Shown one piece after another: positions 55,659 to 64,000 of a stretch of DNA of 64,000 nucleotides. A program made the position numbers and the translations under genes. Numbering within the stretch: position 1 is the first letter of the stretch; every line of letters begins with the position of its first letter. This stretch comes from Chrysophaeum taylorii (taxonomy: Eukaryota > Sar > Pelagophyceae > Pelagomonadales > Pelagomonadaceae): NCBI GenBank assembly GCA_029834535.1, contig JAQMWT010000012.1, positions 62,001 through 126,000 on the forward strand. Reading direction: 5' to 3'. The notes under the pieces were generated by a model. That model searched no databases and was not told where the DNA came from. It was given only the letters and a program-made list of their open reading frames with translations.

Positions 55659-57773
55659 CTAATCTATCCAGTCGTAGTGGAGCCGCTTTGGGAGGGGTCC
55701 CGGGACGAGGCCGAAGACGAGGGGGTTTGGCGGGATGTGGAAGGGGGGCTCCTCGCCGAGGCGGCCGAGGAGAGCTCGGCGGAACCTCGCGCTGGCGTTT
55801 TCCCGGCCCCGGCGCGTCATCAAAGTTCCGTCGTCCATCGCCTCGTCTTCGTTCGAGACGACATCATCCCGACGACGATGATGATGATGATGATGACGAT
55901 TTTGCCGCAGCAGCGCCTTGGCGGCGTCGAGCTGGGTGCCGCAGTCCATGTGCGCGGCGATCTGGGTGGCCTTGCGCTTTTCGCGGTGGAGGTAGTCGCA
56001 CCACCGGAGCGCGTCCTCCCGATATCGTCGGAGCCACGGTTCCTCCTCCTCCTCCTCCGCAAAGGTAAAAGCTTCTTCTTCTTCTTCTTCGAGGTGGAGG
56101 AGTTGACCGCGGGGCCACAAGGCGACGAGCAGGACGTCGGCGGCGCGGGCGACGGGATCCTCGAGCGCGGCGCCGACGAGAGACCGGAACGCGGACGGTC
56201 CGGCGGCGCGGTACCAGCGCGTCGAGGTATGCAAACCGGCGACGGGCGCGACGCCGATCGCCCCTTTTGAGTGCGCGAGCCTCGCGACCGTCGCCCCCGG
56301 CGCCACCGCGAGCTTTGGGTTGCTGAAGAAAGTCCCCTCTCGCCACGTTTGGAGCGACGAGGTGTCCAAGAGCTCCCAGCTCGGGAAGCGTCGGCCGTGG
56401 TGGTAGACCGGGGGCAGCACGAGAATGCGGCCCGCGAGCGTCGCGAGCGCAACTAGCTGCGCGAGGGACCTTCGGATAAAGTCGAGGTCGTCCGTGCCGT
56501 CGGGCGTCGCGAGCGGGCCGTCGAGCGCGAGAAACTTGCGGCCGGCGCGTCCGACGCAGTAGTAGCAGTCCCTTTGCCCCTCCCACAACATGAGCTCCTT
56601 GGCGACCACTTTCTTGCCTGCCGCGGACGTCAGCGGCTTGGAGGTCAGGATGTGGACGGCGAGGGTGTCGGCGGCCACGAAGGGCGTCGAATAGCTCGCC
56701 GCCGCGTTGGCCGTCACGAGACGCCACTCCTCCGGCGGGAGGTCGCGCAGCGCAAAGTCCTCGAGATCGATGCTCGTGCACGCGTCCCGCTCCAGGATGA
56801 AAGTCAGGTCGGGGTGCTTCTGCGTGGTGCCGCGTTTCAGCATGCAGTTCAACAGGCCCTGGTCGAAGACGGTCGGATGGCGACGCGAGTACGAAAGTAA
56901 CGCGCCGAACAAAGCCTCGGCTTCGGGCCGAACGTAATACAAACCCGCGTTGATTTGGTAGGGGTTGTCGGTGTGCAGGGCCCAGGCCGCCATGGTACGA
57001 TTCGACCCGAAGGCCGCCGCGCGGAACACGTCCAGGGCTGATCCGCCGCGGTCCGGGAACCAGACGTCCATCTCGAAAAAAAAGAACCGGACCCGAGCCG
57101 CGCACAGGAGATACGCCGTGTAGTACTTACCCAAGTACACGAGCTCCTTCTTGCTCGCGCCCTCGTGCTCGAGGAGCGCGACGCGGCACGACAGGCTGGC
57201 CGCCTCGACGGCCGTGCCGCGGTGGAGGGCCACGAAAAATACGGCTCCGCTCATACGCTCGGCCGCCGCCTTCGCGTCGACCAGCACGTCCGCGTACGCC
57301 GCGTCCAGCACCGTGAACAGAACCTCGCGTCCGTGCTCGCTGCTCCGGACGGCCTCCTCGACCACGTCGAGGAGCTGTTCCTCGAACGGCGCGCGGAACG
57401 ACGACGACGACGACGACGACGACGCGGAATCCTCGACCGGATCGCGTCGGCGGACCGCGAAGAGTCTTTCTTCCAGGGTTTGCGCCGAGTACTCACTCCA
57501 CGGTGCCTCCAAAACCGCGTCCGGCGCGACGAGCAGCGCGTCCTCGCGCTCCAGCACCTGCTCGCACCGCTGCGCCTGCGTGCACTGCGCGACCTCGGGG
57601 AGAACCGTCGCGGCCTCGCGGAACGCGTACGGCCGCTTTCTAGTGAGCGCGGCTCTGACCGCGGCACTGTCCTCCTCCTCCGCCACCTCCTCGATGCCTT
57701 GCCACGGCCGCCATCGCGTCGCACAGCAAGACAACACAGCCGCGACAACGAAACGCCAAAACCGAACCATCAT
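55659..57773 (-). CDS. GT77-like nucleotide-diphospho-sugar transferase
   Basis: A 704-residue protein. The N-terminal WRFVVAAVLSCCATRW is a signal peptide or anchor. Residues about 145-370 match the Nucleotid_trans fold of GT77 enzymes (plant arabinosyl/xylosyl transferases): GREVLFTVLDAAYADVLVDA, KKELVYLGKYYTAYLLC, the DXD-type FFFFEMDVWF at about 232, YQINAGLYYVRPEAEALF, and VFDQGLLNCML. The remaining 330 residues form a second region with ILVLPPVYHHGRRFPSWELL, also typical of GT77 relatives. Low-complexity Glu and His runs are inserted near the end. It probably elongates a cell-wall or secreted glycan in the Golgi. Confidence 0.82.
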   Translation of the reverse strand: MMVRFWRFVVAAVLSCCATRWRPWQGIEEVAEEEDSAAVRAALTRKRPYAFREAATVLPEVAQCTQAQRCEQVLEREDALLVAPDAVLEAPWSEYSAQTLEERLFAVRRRDPVEDSASSSSSSSSFRAPFEEQLLDVVEEAVRSSEHGREVLFTVLDAAYADVLVDAKAAAERMSGAVFFVALHRGTAVEAASLSCRVALLEHEGASKKELVYLGKYYTAYLLCAARVRFFFFEMDVWFPDRGGSALDVFRAAAFGSNRTMAAWALHTDNPYQINAGLYYVRPEAEALFGALLSYSRRHPTVFDQGLLNCMLKRGTTQKHPDLTFILERDACTSIDLEDFALRDLPPEEWRLVTANAAASYSTPFVAADTLAVHILTSKPLTSAAGKKVVAKELMLWEGQRDCYYCVGRAGRKFLALDGPLATPDGTDDLDFIRRSLAQLVALATLAGRILVLPPVYHHGRRFPSWELLDTSSLQTWREGTFFSNPKLAVAPGATVARLAHSKGAIGVAPVAGLHTSTRWYRAAGPSAFRSLVGAALEDPVARAADVLLVALWPRGQLLHLEEEEEEAFTFAEEEEEEPWLRRYREDALRWCDYLHREKRKATQIAAHMDCGTQLDAAKALLRQNRHHHHHHRRRDDVVSNEDEAMDDGTLMTRRGRENASARFRRALLGRLGEEPPFHIPPNPLVFGLVPGPLPKRLHYDWID

Positions 57774-58088
57774 CGTCGACCCTATACGTATCTATCTATC
57801 TACCTACCTAGGAGGGTTTGTTGTTGTTCTTGTTGTATATAATGCATGTAAAGAAAAGGTTTGTAGGGTTTTTTTTTTCTTTCTTTGGGTTGTAAGGAGG
57901 GCGGGCGTCGAGGGGTTTGTTTGTTAGTTTGTATGTTTGTTTTGTTTTAATGGGCTGGCGGTCTCCCTCCACACAGCCACGTAGGAAGGAAGGAAGGAAG
58001 GAAGGCGGGGGTATCTCGACATTAAAAATGAGGGTTTCCTACGCACCGACGACATCATGGTGATGAATGATGATCAACTTGATTAAAA
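57774..58088. other. Intergenic with GGAA run
   Basis: No gene seen in 315 bp. It contains TATC/TACC repeats just upstream of the GT77-like start and an AAGG run at about 57985-58003. Confidence 0.7.
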
Positions 58089-59908
58089 TTACGGTCGTTG
58101 AAGAAGACCTTCGAGGAGTTCGGAGTTCCCCCTAAAGTGTAGGGCTCGTCGCACGGCAACGTAGGGCGCTACGAGAGGCGACCCGCAGTAGGCGCACAAG
58201 GCGCGCGCGGCCAAGATTTGTGCCGGCGCGTCGGGGCCCTCGGCGAGTCGGACGAGTCCGGCGAAGACGTCGTCGCGGTTTAGGAGGTCCGGCGCCAGGG
58301 TTAGGGCGCGCGCCGCGGCGCGTCGGAGCACCGGGAGAGAGTCCTCCAGGGCTGATTTGACGCGCGGCGCCAAGGGCGCGGCAGCTACGGGGTCCCACGC
58401 GGCCGCGAGCTCGAGCGCCAGGGCTCGGTGGTCGGGGCTCCAGCCGGGACAGCGCTCGAGGAGCAAACGAGCCGGTCGCCGTTCCCTTCGGAGACTCGCG
58501 GAGCGCGCGGCGAGCCGCAGCACGGCTCCCCGACGCGCCGGCGAAGACGTCGAGCTCAGGCAGTACTCGACGACGGCCGCGGCGGACGCTCGCTCCAAAA
58601 CCTCCGGTATTTCCGCCGACGCTTTTGGGAAAACGAGCGGGCGCCCAAACGACGCGTCGTCCTCCTCCTCCACAAAGTCTTCGGTCTCGAGGAAGGCGGT
58701 CGCCGCGCGGGCGACGGCGACTGCCGCGTCGTCGTCGGGCGACGCGAGGGGAGAGAGGGCTTTTCTCCGGCGCTCGTCGTCCCGGCAGGGAAGTCGTCGC
58801 GCGATGGCGGCGGCGCAGAGGCGCGCGCGGACGAGAGAAGCGCCGGGCGCGGCGTCGGGCTGTTGGCGGAGGGCGGTGTTCTCCAAGGCGGCGGACTCGA
58901 GGTCGTCGATCGCCGCGAACAAGCACGGCGCGAGGGATTTATCATCAACCGCCGCCGAAGCGGCCGCGTGGGCCTCTAGGCGCACGAGGGGCGGCGCCGC
59001 GTCCTCGCGGCGGAGGACGCGCAGCGCGAACGAGCCAATCGTTCGCGCGGTCGCGGGCACGACGAGTCGCTTGGCCGCGAGGAGAACGCCGTGGAGCGCG
59101 TTGTTTCCGCCGCCGCACTCCAGGACAAACCTCGTCGCGCGGACCTCGTCGCCTCGAGCGAGAGACGCGACGGCCTTCGCGGCCGCGTCGCGGATCGGGA
59201 GAGAAGGGTGGCCGAGGAGGGCGCGAGCGATGGCCTCGGCGAGGCGCGACGAGTTGGAGGCGTCGGAACCGAGACGCGCGAGTGCCGAGAGAGACGAAAA
59301 GAGGGCCATCGGGCCCGCGCCCGGCCGGAGGACCGCGCTCGAAAATATCTCGCGGACGGCCGCGTCGGACGACGGGCGTCGCGAGACAGCGGAAATCGCG
59401 AGGGCCGCCGCGGAGCGAACCCCCCAGTCTTCCGCGTCGGCCCAGGACAGGGCCGTCGCGAGGACGCGGGCGTAGAGCGGCGGCGGGACGCGGTCGGCGC
59501 GCTGCCAGAGGATGGCCGCGACGCAGTGCAGCGCGCGGGTCGCCGAGACCCGCCGCGAGGACGACTCTTCGAGGAGTCGGAGAGCGAGCGACGAGGGGTC
59601 TCGATCGACGAGCGCGACGATCGCGGACGCGAGGCCGTTGGACCGCCGGAGCGAGCACCGCGTCGAGGTGTGGTCGAGGCAGCACGCGACGCACGCGTCG
59701 AGCCACCGCGCTCGAGCTCCTTCGACGAGGACCTCGAGCGCGGACGCGGCGACGGCTATAGCGCCGCTGTGACGCGTCGTCAGCAGAACGTCCTCGAGCA
59801 GAGCGTCGCCGCAGGCGACGGCAGCAGCCTCCGCGTGCGCCGCGTGGACCCGGACGCACGCGCAGGCCGCCCGGCACAGGTGGAGCCCGCGGCGCTCGCT
59901 CGTAAACG

Positions 59909-59940
<32 letters not shown>

Positions 59941-61382
59941 CGGGGGAGGAGGCGGGCGGTCGCCTTCAGAGCGCGCCGCGCCATCTCGAGGACGAGGTCC
60001 CTATCCTCGACGAGCTCGCCGAGCTCGGCGAGGGCCAGGAGGGCCCCCGGCGCGGCCGGAGAGCACCGCACATCCAAGCAGAAGACGTCTGGCACCAAGC
60101 GCGACGACGACCGACCCTCCGCCGCCCTCCGCTCGAGAATTCTCGCGAGTTTAGCGCCGGCGTCGCGCGAGTGAAAGCTCGGGCCGCAGAACAGGTCCTC
60201 GAGCCGGCGGCCCGCAGCAAGGGCGAGGGGGGCGCCGCGGCCGACGATCGTCTCCTCGAGCGCCTTCGCGACCACGCTGCGGACGCGGTCCCAGGTCGAC
60301 GAGACGAGAACTCGGACCAGATCGTCGACGACCAAACAACGTGGCGGCGGAAACGACGAGATTCCTGCCAACAACTCGGCCGCCGCGAGCTGCTGGGCGT
60401 CTCCGCCGCGCAGGCCCTCGAGGGCGATCGCGCAGAGTTCGTTCAAGGAGGAAGTTGTAGTTGTTTTGCGCGCTCTGGTCGCGATCGCGTCTCGAGGCAT
60501 CAAGACCGCGTCGCGGACGACCGCCGCGCGCGCGGCCGCCGGAAACCGGGCGTCGTCGACGGCCAGGAGGGCGGCGGCGCGCACGCCGACGTCGCCGTCC
60601 ACGAGCGCGGCCTCGAGCTCGGCATCGGAGAGGCCTCCGGCGGCGAGCTTGGCGCGAGCGCGCGCGGCGGCGTTCGGGATCAGATCCGCCGCGTCTCGGA
60701 ACCTCTGCTTTCCGAGGAGCGGGGCGAGCCGCGCGGCGGCGGCGTCGCGCGTCTTCCCGTTCGCCAAAACAGTCGCGATGATGCCGTCGTCGGGCTGCGC
60801 GGCGCCCAGGGCGGCGGCGGCTCGCTGCGCGCCCGCGTCAGAGCTCGCGAGGCCCTCGAGAACGGCCGCCGCGACCACCTCGGGCGTCTCCAACAACCCG
60901 CGACGCAAAAAGGCCTGGAGCGCGGCGCAGCGGCCGCGGCAGGGCGCGGGCAGCTCGAAGTCGGAGATGTCGTCGATAAAGCCCACGGCATTCTCGAGAG
61001 AATCGCGCGCGGCAGCGAAGAGCTCCTTCGGACACGATTCCTGACCGAGCTGCCAGAGCGCCACCCGGGCGACCTCGCGTGCGCCGTAATTACACGACGC
61101 GAGGGCCGCGTGCGCCTTGGCGCGCACCTTGAGGTCCGGGTCTTTCGCGCACGCGACGAGGCGCCGCGCGGCCTCGGCACCGTCGACTCTCAGGAGCGCG
61201 CGAAGCACAGCGACCTTCTCGCGCCCGCCGCACCGCGCGAGCGTGCTCGCGACGAGGCACGACCCGCCCCCCCATGCCTCTCCCTTCTCGAGCCCCGCGC
61301 ACAACCCGCGCGCCGCGACGGCCGCGCTGCGGTCGTCGCAGCCCCCCGCCGCCAGAACTTGCGCGCACGCGGCACCATTCAT
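58089..61382 (-). CDS. THADA: THADA/Trm732-like HEAT-repeat protein (DUF2428)
   Basis: A 1097-residue, Ala/Leu/Arg-rich alpha-solenoid. Around residues 571-680 it carries the DUF2428 signature: STRCSLRRSNGLASAIVALV parallels TTRRSAGLP, followed by VSATRALHCVAAILW and DWGVRSAAALAISAVSRR, as in THADA and yeast Trm732. An earlier WDRVRSVVAKALEETIVG fits the conserved VRSVVSEAL-like helix. Trm732 partners the methyltransferase Trm7 (FTSJ1) for 2'-O-methylation of tRNA position 32. The protein is shorter than human THADA. Antisense frames up to 863 codons are open only because of its composition. It starts 89 bp from the divergent GT fusion. Confidence 0.8.
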
Positions 61383-61471
61383 TCATCCGGTTTTTTACGG
61401 GCTCACTCACGCACTCACCACCCAGCGGTTCGGCAATATGCTCAAACCCCTCTTAACGCCGGCCGGCCCAT
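61383..61471. promoter_or_regulatory. 89-bp bidirectional promoter
   Basis: Entire interval between the THADA-like start (minus) and the GT4-GT10 start (plus). It contains CACTCACGCACTCACCACCC repeats and GGCCGGCCCATATG at the plus start. Confidence 0.5.
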
Positions 61472-63880
61472 ATGCTTTTTTTCTTCTTTTTTATATGGTG
61501 CTGGTGGTGTGCGAGATGTGTCGAGGTGTGGGGGCCGCACGAGCGGCGCGACGGGATCGTCTACGGCACAGAGGCCGTGGTGCGGGGGGGAAGAATGTGC
61601 CTCAGCGTCGACGGCGGCCCCGAGGCGTGCGTCGAGGGGCCGATCGTCGCCATCTCGGGGATCACCCCCGGCACCCACGTAATCGACGCGCGCATCGGGG
61701 AAACGAGAACCGAGATGGTGTTCGACGCAGTACCCTCGACCCCCCCCCCGGACCGTTACGTCCCTATTTTCGATGGCCCGGCCGTTCCGCAGACGCGACG
61801 GTCGGTGTGCGTCATCTCGAATTCGCTCGAAGACCATTCGCAGAACTTTGCGTTCGCCGCGTGGACGACCGCCCTCGACCCCGCGCGCTGGAGCCCCCAG
61901 TGGTTCGTGCCGGAGGCTTCCGCCTTGGATGTCGGCGTCGCGCCGTTGCTTCGCGTCAAGTTTGTTCCGATTCGCGCGGCCGAGCCCTTGGTCGAGTGGC
62001 GGTCCGCGCGAGGAAACCCTCGCCACCCCGCCGTCTCGATGTGGAAGGCCCGCCACGCGGCCACGGCAGCTTCTCTCGCCGCGTGCGACGCCCACGTCTA
62101 CGCCAACACCTACGACGACGACTTTGTGGCGGGAATGGTCGAGTTGGCCGCCGCGCTCGCGCCCGAAGCGACGCGCGTCATGGAACTCCCCAACCTCTAC
62201 CCTCCGCCGGATGCCCCGGTCGACGCCTACGTCGCGCCCTCGCGCTTCGCCGCGCGCCACGCCTCGCTCCGGGAGGACACCCCCCGCGCCGTCGTCTATC
62301 CCGCGGCCCTCGACCCTCGGGCGTTTGATACGACCGACCGCCGCGCCGAGCGCCGCGACAGATTCGTCGTAGCCTACCTCGGCCGCCTCGCGCCCGAGCG
62401 AAGCCCGGGCCTCTTCGTGCGCGCGGTCGCCGAGCTCCGGCGCCGCGGCGACTTTCGACCGGAACCCCCAATCCCCGGCGAAGTATCGTCGTCCTCCTCA
62501 AACTCCTCCTCCTCCGGGCGCGCGCTCGTCGCCGTCGCCAAGGGCGACGGACCACTCCGCGCGCCGCTCGAGCGCCTGTCGGTCGCGCAGGGCGCCCACG
62601 TGCGGTTCGAGGGCGGAATTCCTCGGAACGACGTCCCGCGCTGGCTCCGAGGCGTCGACGTCCTGCTGCAGCCGCGCGCGGCCGGCGAAACTTTTGGCGT
62701 CGCCAACGCCGAGGCTGCCGCGGCCGGCGTCGTCGTCGTCGCGTACCGTTTTTCCGGCGCCGCCGAGGCCGCACCCTCGGGACTCCTGCTAGATTCCCTC
62801 GAGCCCGCCGACTACGCCGACGCCGTCCTCCAAATCGACGACGCGGCCCGTGCCCGCGCGATCGAAGGACGCCGCGACGTCCTCGGCGCCTTCGCCCGAC
62901 GCCGCCTCGTCAGCGCCTACGACGCTTTTTTGTCCTCGCTCCTCCAAAACAAGAGCGGCACCCCGGCAACAACCCTCGACGTCTTCGTGTCGCCCGCCGC
63001 CGAGTACGCGGCGCCCCTCGTTCTCGGTGCTCTGGCGGAGGCGGCGGCGTCTAGAATTATCGTTCGTCGACGACGCGACGAAGCGCGAATTTCCGTCGTC
63101 GGCTGCCTCGAGGGCGGCTGCGTGGACGCCTGGGAGCCGCGCTGCGTCGAGGCGGCCCGCCGTTTTGCCGCGCCCCTCACCATCCTGGTCTGCGGCGAGC
63201 CCTGGGCCCTCCGCGAGAACGGCGGCGGCTTCGCAACTCTAACGGTCGGAACCACCGCGTTTGCCGACGCCTACCTCCCCGTCGCCGCGACGGCCTTGGC
63301 GGAAATAGACCCGGAAAACCCAAAACAGGTTCTCCAGCGCCTCCTCCTTTCACGAACGGAGAACAACACCGCAACCAAACGCGGCGGCGTCGCGTACCTC
63401 GCCTTCCGCTGCCGAGACCGCCGCGAGCGTTTCGTCGCCGCGCTGAAGAGACGCGGCCTCGACGTCGCCGCTCTCGGGGCTTGCGGCGGCGGCGATCCCC
63501 ACCGCGACTTTCGACACCACCGCTTCGGGCCCCGTTGGCACCAAGACGCCGTCGACCTCTACGGACCGTACAAGTTTGTCGTCGCGTTTGAAAACTCGCG
63601 GGTTCCGGGCTACGTCACCGAGAAACTTCTTCTCGCCCTCCTCGCCGGCGCCGTCCCGGTCTACTGGGGCGACGACCCCACGCACATATTCAACCCCGAT
63701 GCCTTTATTTCCTGCTCGTCGACCCTCGATGACTGCGCCGCCGAAGTACTCCGCCTCGACAACGACCACGAGGCCTTCGAAAAGCTTCGGTCCGCGCCCG
63801 CGCTCGCGCCGGGCGGTTTCGACATCCTCGCCGCATCGAAGCTTCCTAGGGACCTGGCGACCGCTCTCTCTTCTACATAA
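61472..63880 (+). CDS. GT4-GT10 fusion: glycosyltransferase plus fucosyltransferase
   Basis: An 802-residue protein. The N-terminus (LFFFFFIWCWWCARC) is a signal peptide or anchor. Residues about 110-480 are GT-B family 4: DAYVAPSRFAARHASL, FVVAYLGRLAPERSPGLFVR, VRFEGGIPRNDVPRWLRG-VDVLLQP, and ETFGVANAEAAAAGVVVVAY (the E-x7-E-type site). Residues about 520-800 are GT10, alpha-1,3/1,4-fucosyltransferase: a divergent first part, then DLYGPYKFVVAFENSRVPGY-VTEKLLLALLAGAVPVYWGD, the hallmark of the family. Two activities in one chain suggest sequential addition of a sugar and fucose to the same glycan in the Golgi. The frame is uninterrupted, so the fusion is not an ORF artefact. Confidence 0.88.
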   Translation: MLFFFFFIWCWWCARCVEVWGPHERRDGIVYGTEAVVRGGRMCLSVDGGPEACVEGPIVAISGITPGTHVIDARIGETRTEMVFDAVPSTPPPDRYVPIFDGPAVPQTRRSVCVISNSLEDHSQNFAFAAWTTALDPARWSPQWFVPEASALDVGVAPLLRVKFVPIRAAEPLVEWRSARGNPRHPAVSMWKARHAATAASLAACDAHVYANTYDDDFVAGMVELAAALAPEATRVMELPNLYPPPDAPVDAYVAPSRFAARHASLREDTPRAVVYPAALDPRAFDTTDRRAERRDRFVVAYLGRLAPERSPGLFVRAVAELRRRGDFRPEPPIPGEVSSSSSNSSSSGRALVAVAKGDGPLRAPLERLSVAQGAHVRFEGGIPRNDVPRWLRGVDVLLQPRAAGETFGVANAEAAAAGVVVVAYRFSGAAEAAPSGLLLDSLEPADYADAVLQIDDAARARAIEGRRDVLGAFARRRLVSAYDAFLSSLLQNKSGTPATTLDVFVSPAAEYAAPLVLGALAEAAASRIIVRRRRDEARISVVGCLEGGCVDAWEPRCVEAARRFAAPLTILVCGEPWALRENGGGFATLTVGTTAFADAYLPVAATALAEIDPENPKQVLQRLLLSRTENNTATKRGGVAYLAFRCRDRRERFVAALKRRGLDVAALGACGGGDPHRDFRHHRFGPRWHQDAVDLYGPYKFVVAFENSRVPGYVTEKLLLALLAGAVPVYWGDDPTHIFNPDAFISCSSTLDDCAAEVLRLDNDHEAFEKLRSAPALAPGGFDILAASKLPRDLATALSST

Positions 63881-63942
63881 AAAATAATAAAACGGGTGGT
63901 GGTGGTGCCACTGGTGGTGGTGTTAACAGGAGAGAAATTCTA

Positions 63943-64000
63943 CTAAGACGACGAGGTGAACATGCTTGGTGACAGCCTTGTTGGTGCCCTCGGAGACGGC
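63943..64000 (-). CDS. Histone H2B, C-terminal end (partial)
   Basis: Reading inward from the right edge on the minus strand gives AVSEGTNKAVTK, the conserved alphaC end of histone H2B (normally AVSEGTKAVTKFTSS). After it the frame reads HVHLVV and ends at 63923; shifting past four bases (CATG) gives FTSSS and a TAG at 63943-63945, the usual tail. An extra Asn is also present. So either a variant tail or a small indel. The rest of the gene lies outside the window. Confidence 0.7.
   Translation of the reverse strand, partial: PSPRAPTRLSPSMFTSSS

Noticed and set aside
59091-61682. 863-codon plus-strand ORF
   Set aside because: It is antisense to the THADA/Trm732-like gene, full of Arg/Gly/Glu from GC-rich shadow codons, and shows no domain.
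1-64000. CRISPR arrays, bacterial operons, Shine-Dalgarno sites
   Set aside because: Introns, eukaryotic gene set and repeat types show nuclear DNA; no spacer-repeat array was seen.
1-64000. tRNA or rRNA genes
   Set aside because: TTCGAA-like words (for example near 48830 and 49990) lie in coding sequence or a palindrome and lack the rest of a tRNA cloverleaf; no rRNA sequence recognised.

Overview
The window looks like nuclear DNA of a GC-rich microalga, most likely a photosynthetic stramenopile (a pelagophyte is my best guess). It has spliceosomal introns of only about 40-46 nt, a plastid-type ribosomal protein S1 with an N-terminal presequence, and eukaryotic genes such as uL22/RPL17, a histone H2B fragment, VPS72, THADA/Trm732 and RBBP6. 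One gene carries a conserved block that I know from stramenopile proteomes, and a probable selenoprotein fits algae that use selenium heavily. Genes are packed tightly: convergent stops lie 23-25 bp apart and divergent starts 38-89 bp apart.

Layout. 1-1193: no confident gene, a degenerate CAAACTT-rich tract. 1.2-7.4 kb: two secretory glycosyltransferase-like genes flanking a LisH gene, then a bZIP factor. 7.4-10.1 kb: decayed coding pieces and a pentanucleotide satellite. 10.1-17.6 kb: a stramenopile-type conserved-domain protein, VPS72, an NYN-KH ribonuclease-like protein, a berberine-bridge-like flavoenzyme and a divergent aspartyl hydroxylase-like protein. 17.6-22.1 kb: mostly decayed, including a frame-broken adenylating-enzyme/membrane fusion. 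22.2-23.9 kb: RPL17 and a FN3-FN3-nucleoredoxin protein with in-frame TGA. 24.0-26.3 kb: two tandem decayed Helitron helicase ends. 26.3-31.8 kb: a formaldehyde-detoxification fusion enzyme, plastid S1 and a four-TM protein. 34-46 kb: a type II membrane protein, RBBP6, and a giant FG-GAP (integrin-alpha-like) receptor. 46-51 kb: a lysophospholipid acyltransferase, RlmH, an ASH-domain protein and a GT1-like protein. 52-54.5 kb: a Copia remnant with unlike base composition. 54.7-64 kb: acyl-CoA thioesterase, a GT77-like enzyme, THADA/Trm732, a GT4-GT10 fusion glycosyltransferase and the tail of histone H2B.

Six genes act, or probably act, on glycans in the secretory pathway (1194, 4034, 50015, 55659, 61472 and possibly 34302), so the window is rich in glycosylation functions, though nothing shows that they form one pathway. 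The most notable items are the probable selenoprotein (Sec in place of the first active-site Cys), the GT4-GT10 and FGH-ADH3 fusions, six recovered introns of 40-46 nt, a 38-bp tetranucleotide-repeat bidirectional promoter, and a double fold-back palindrome that interrupts the Copia polyprotein. All family calls are by eye from motifs; no database search was run.
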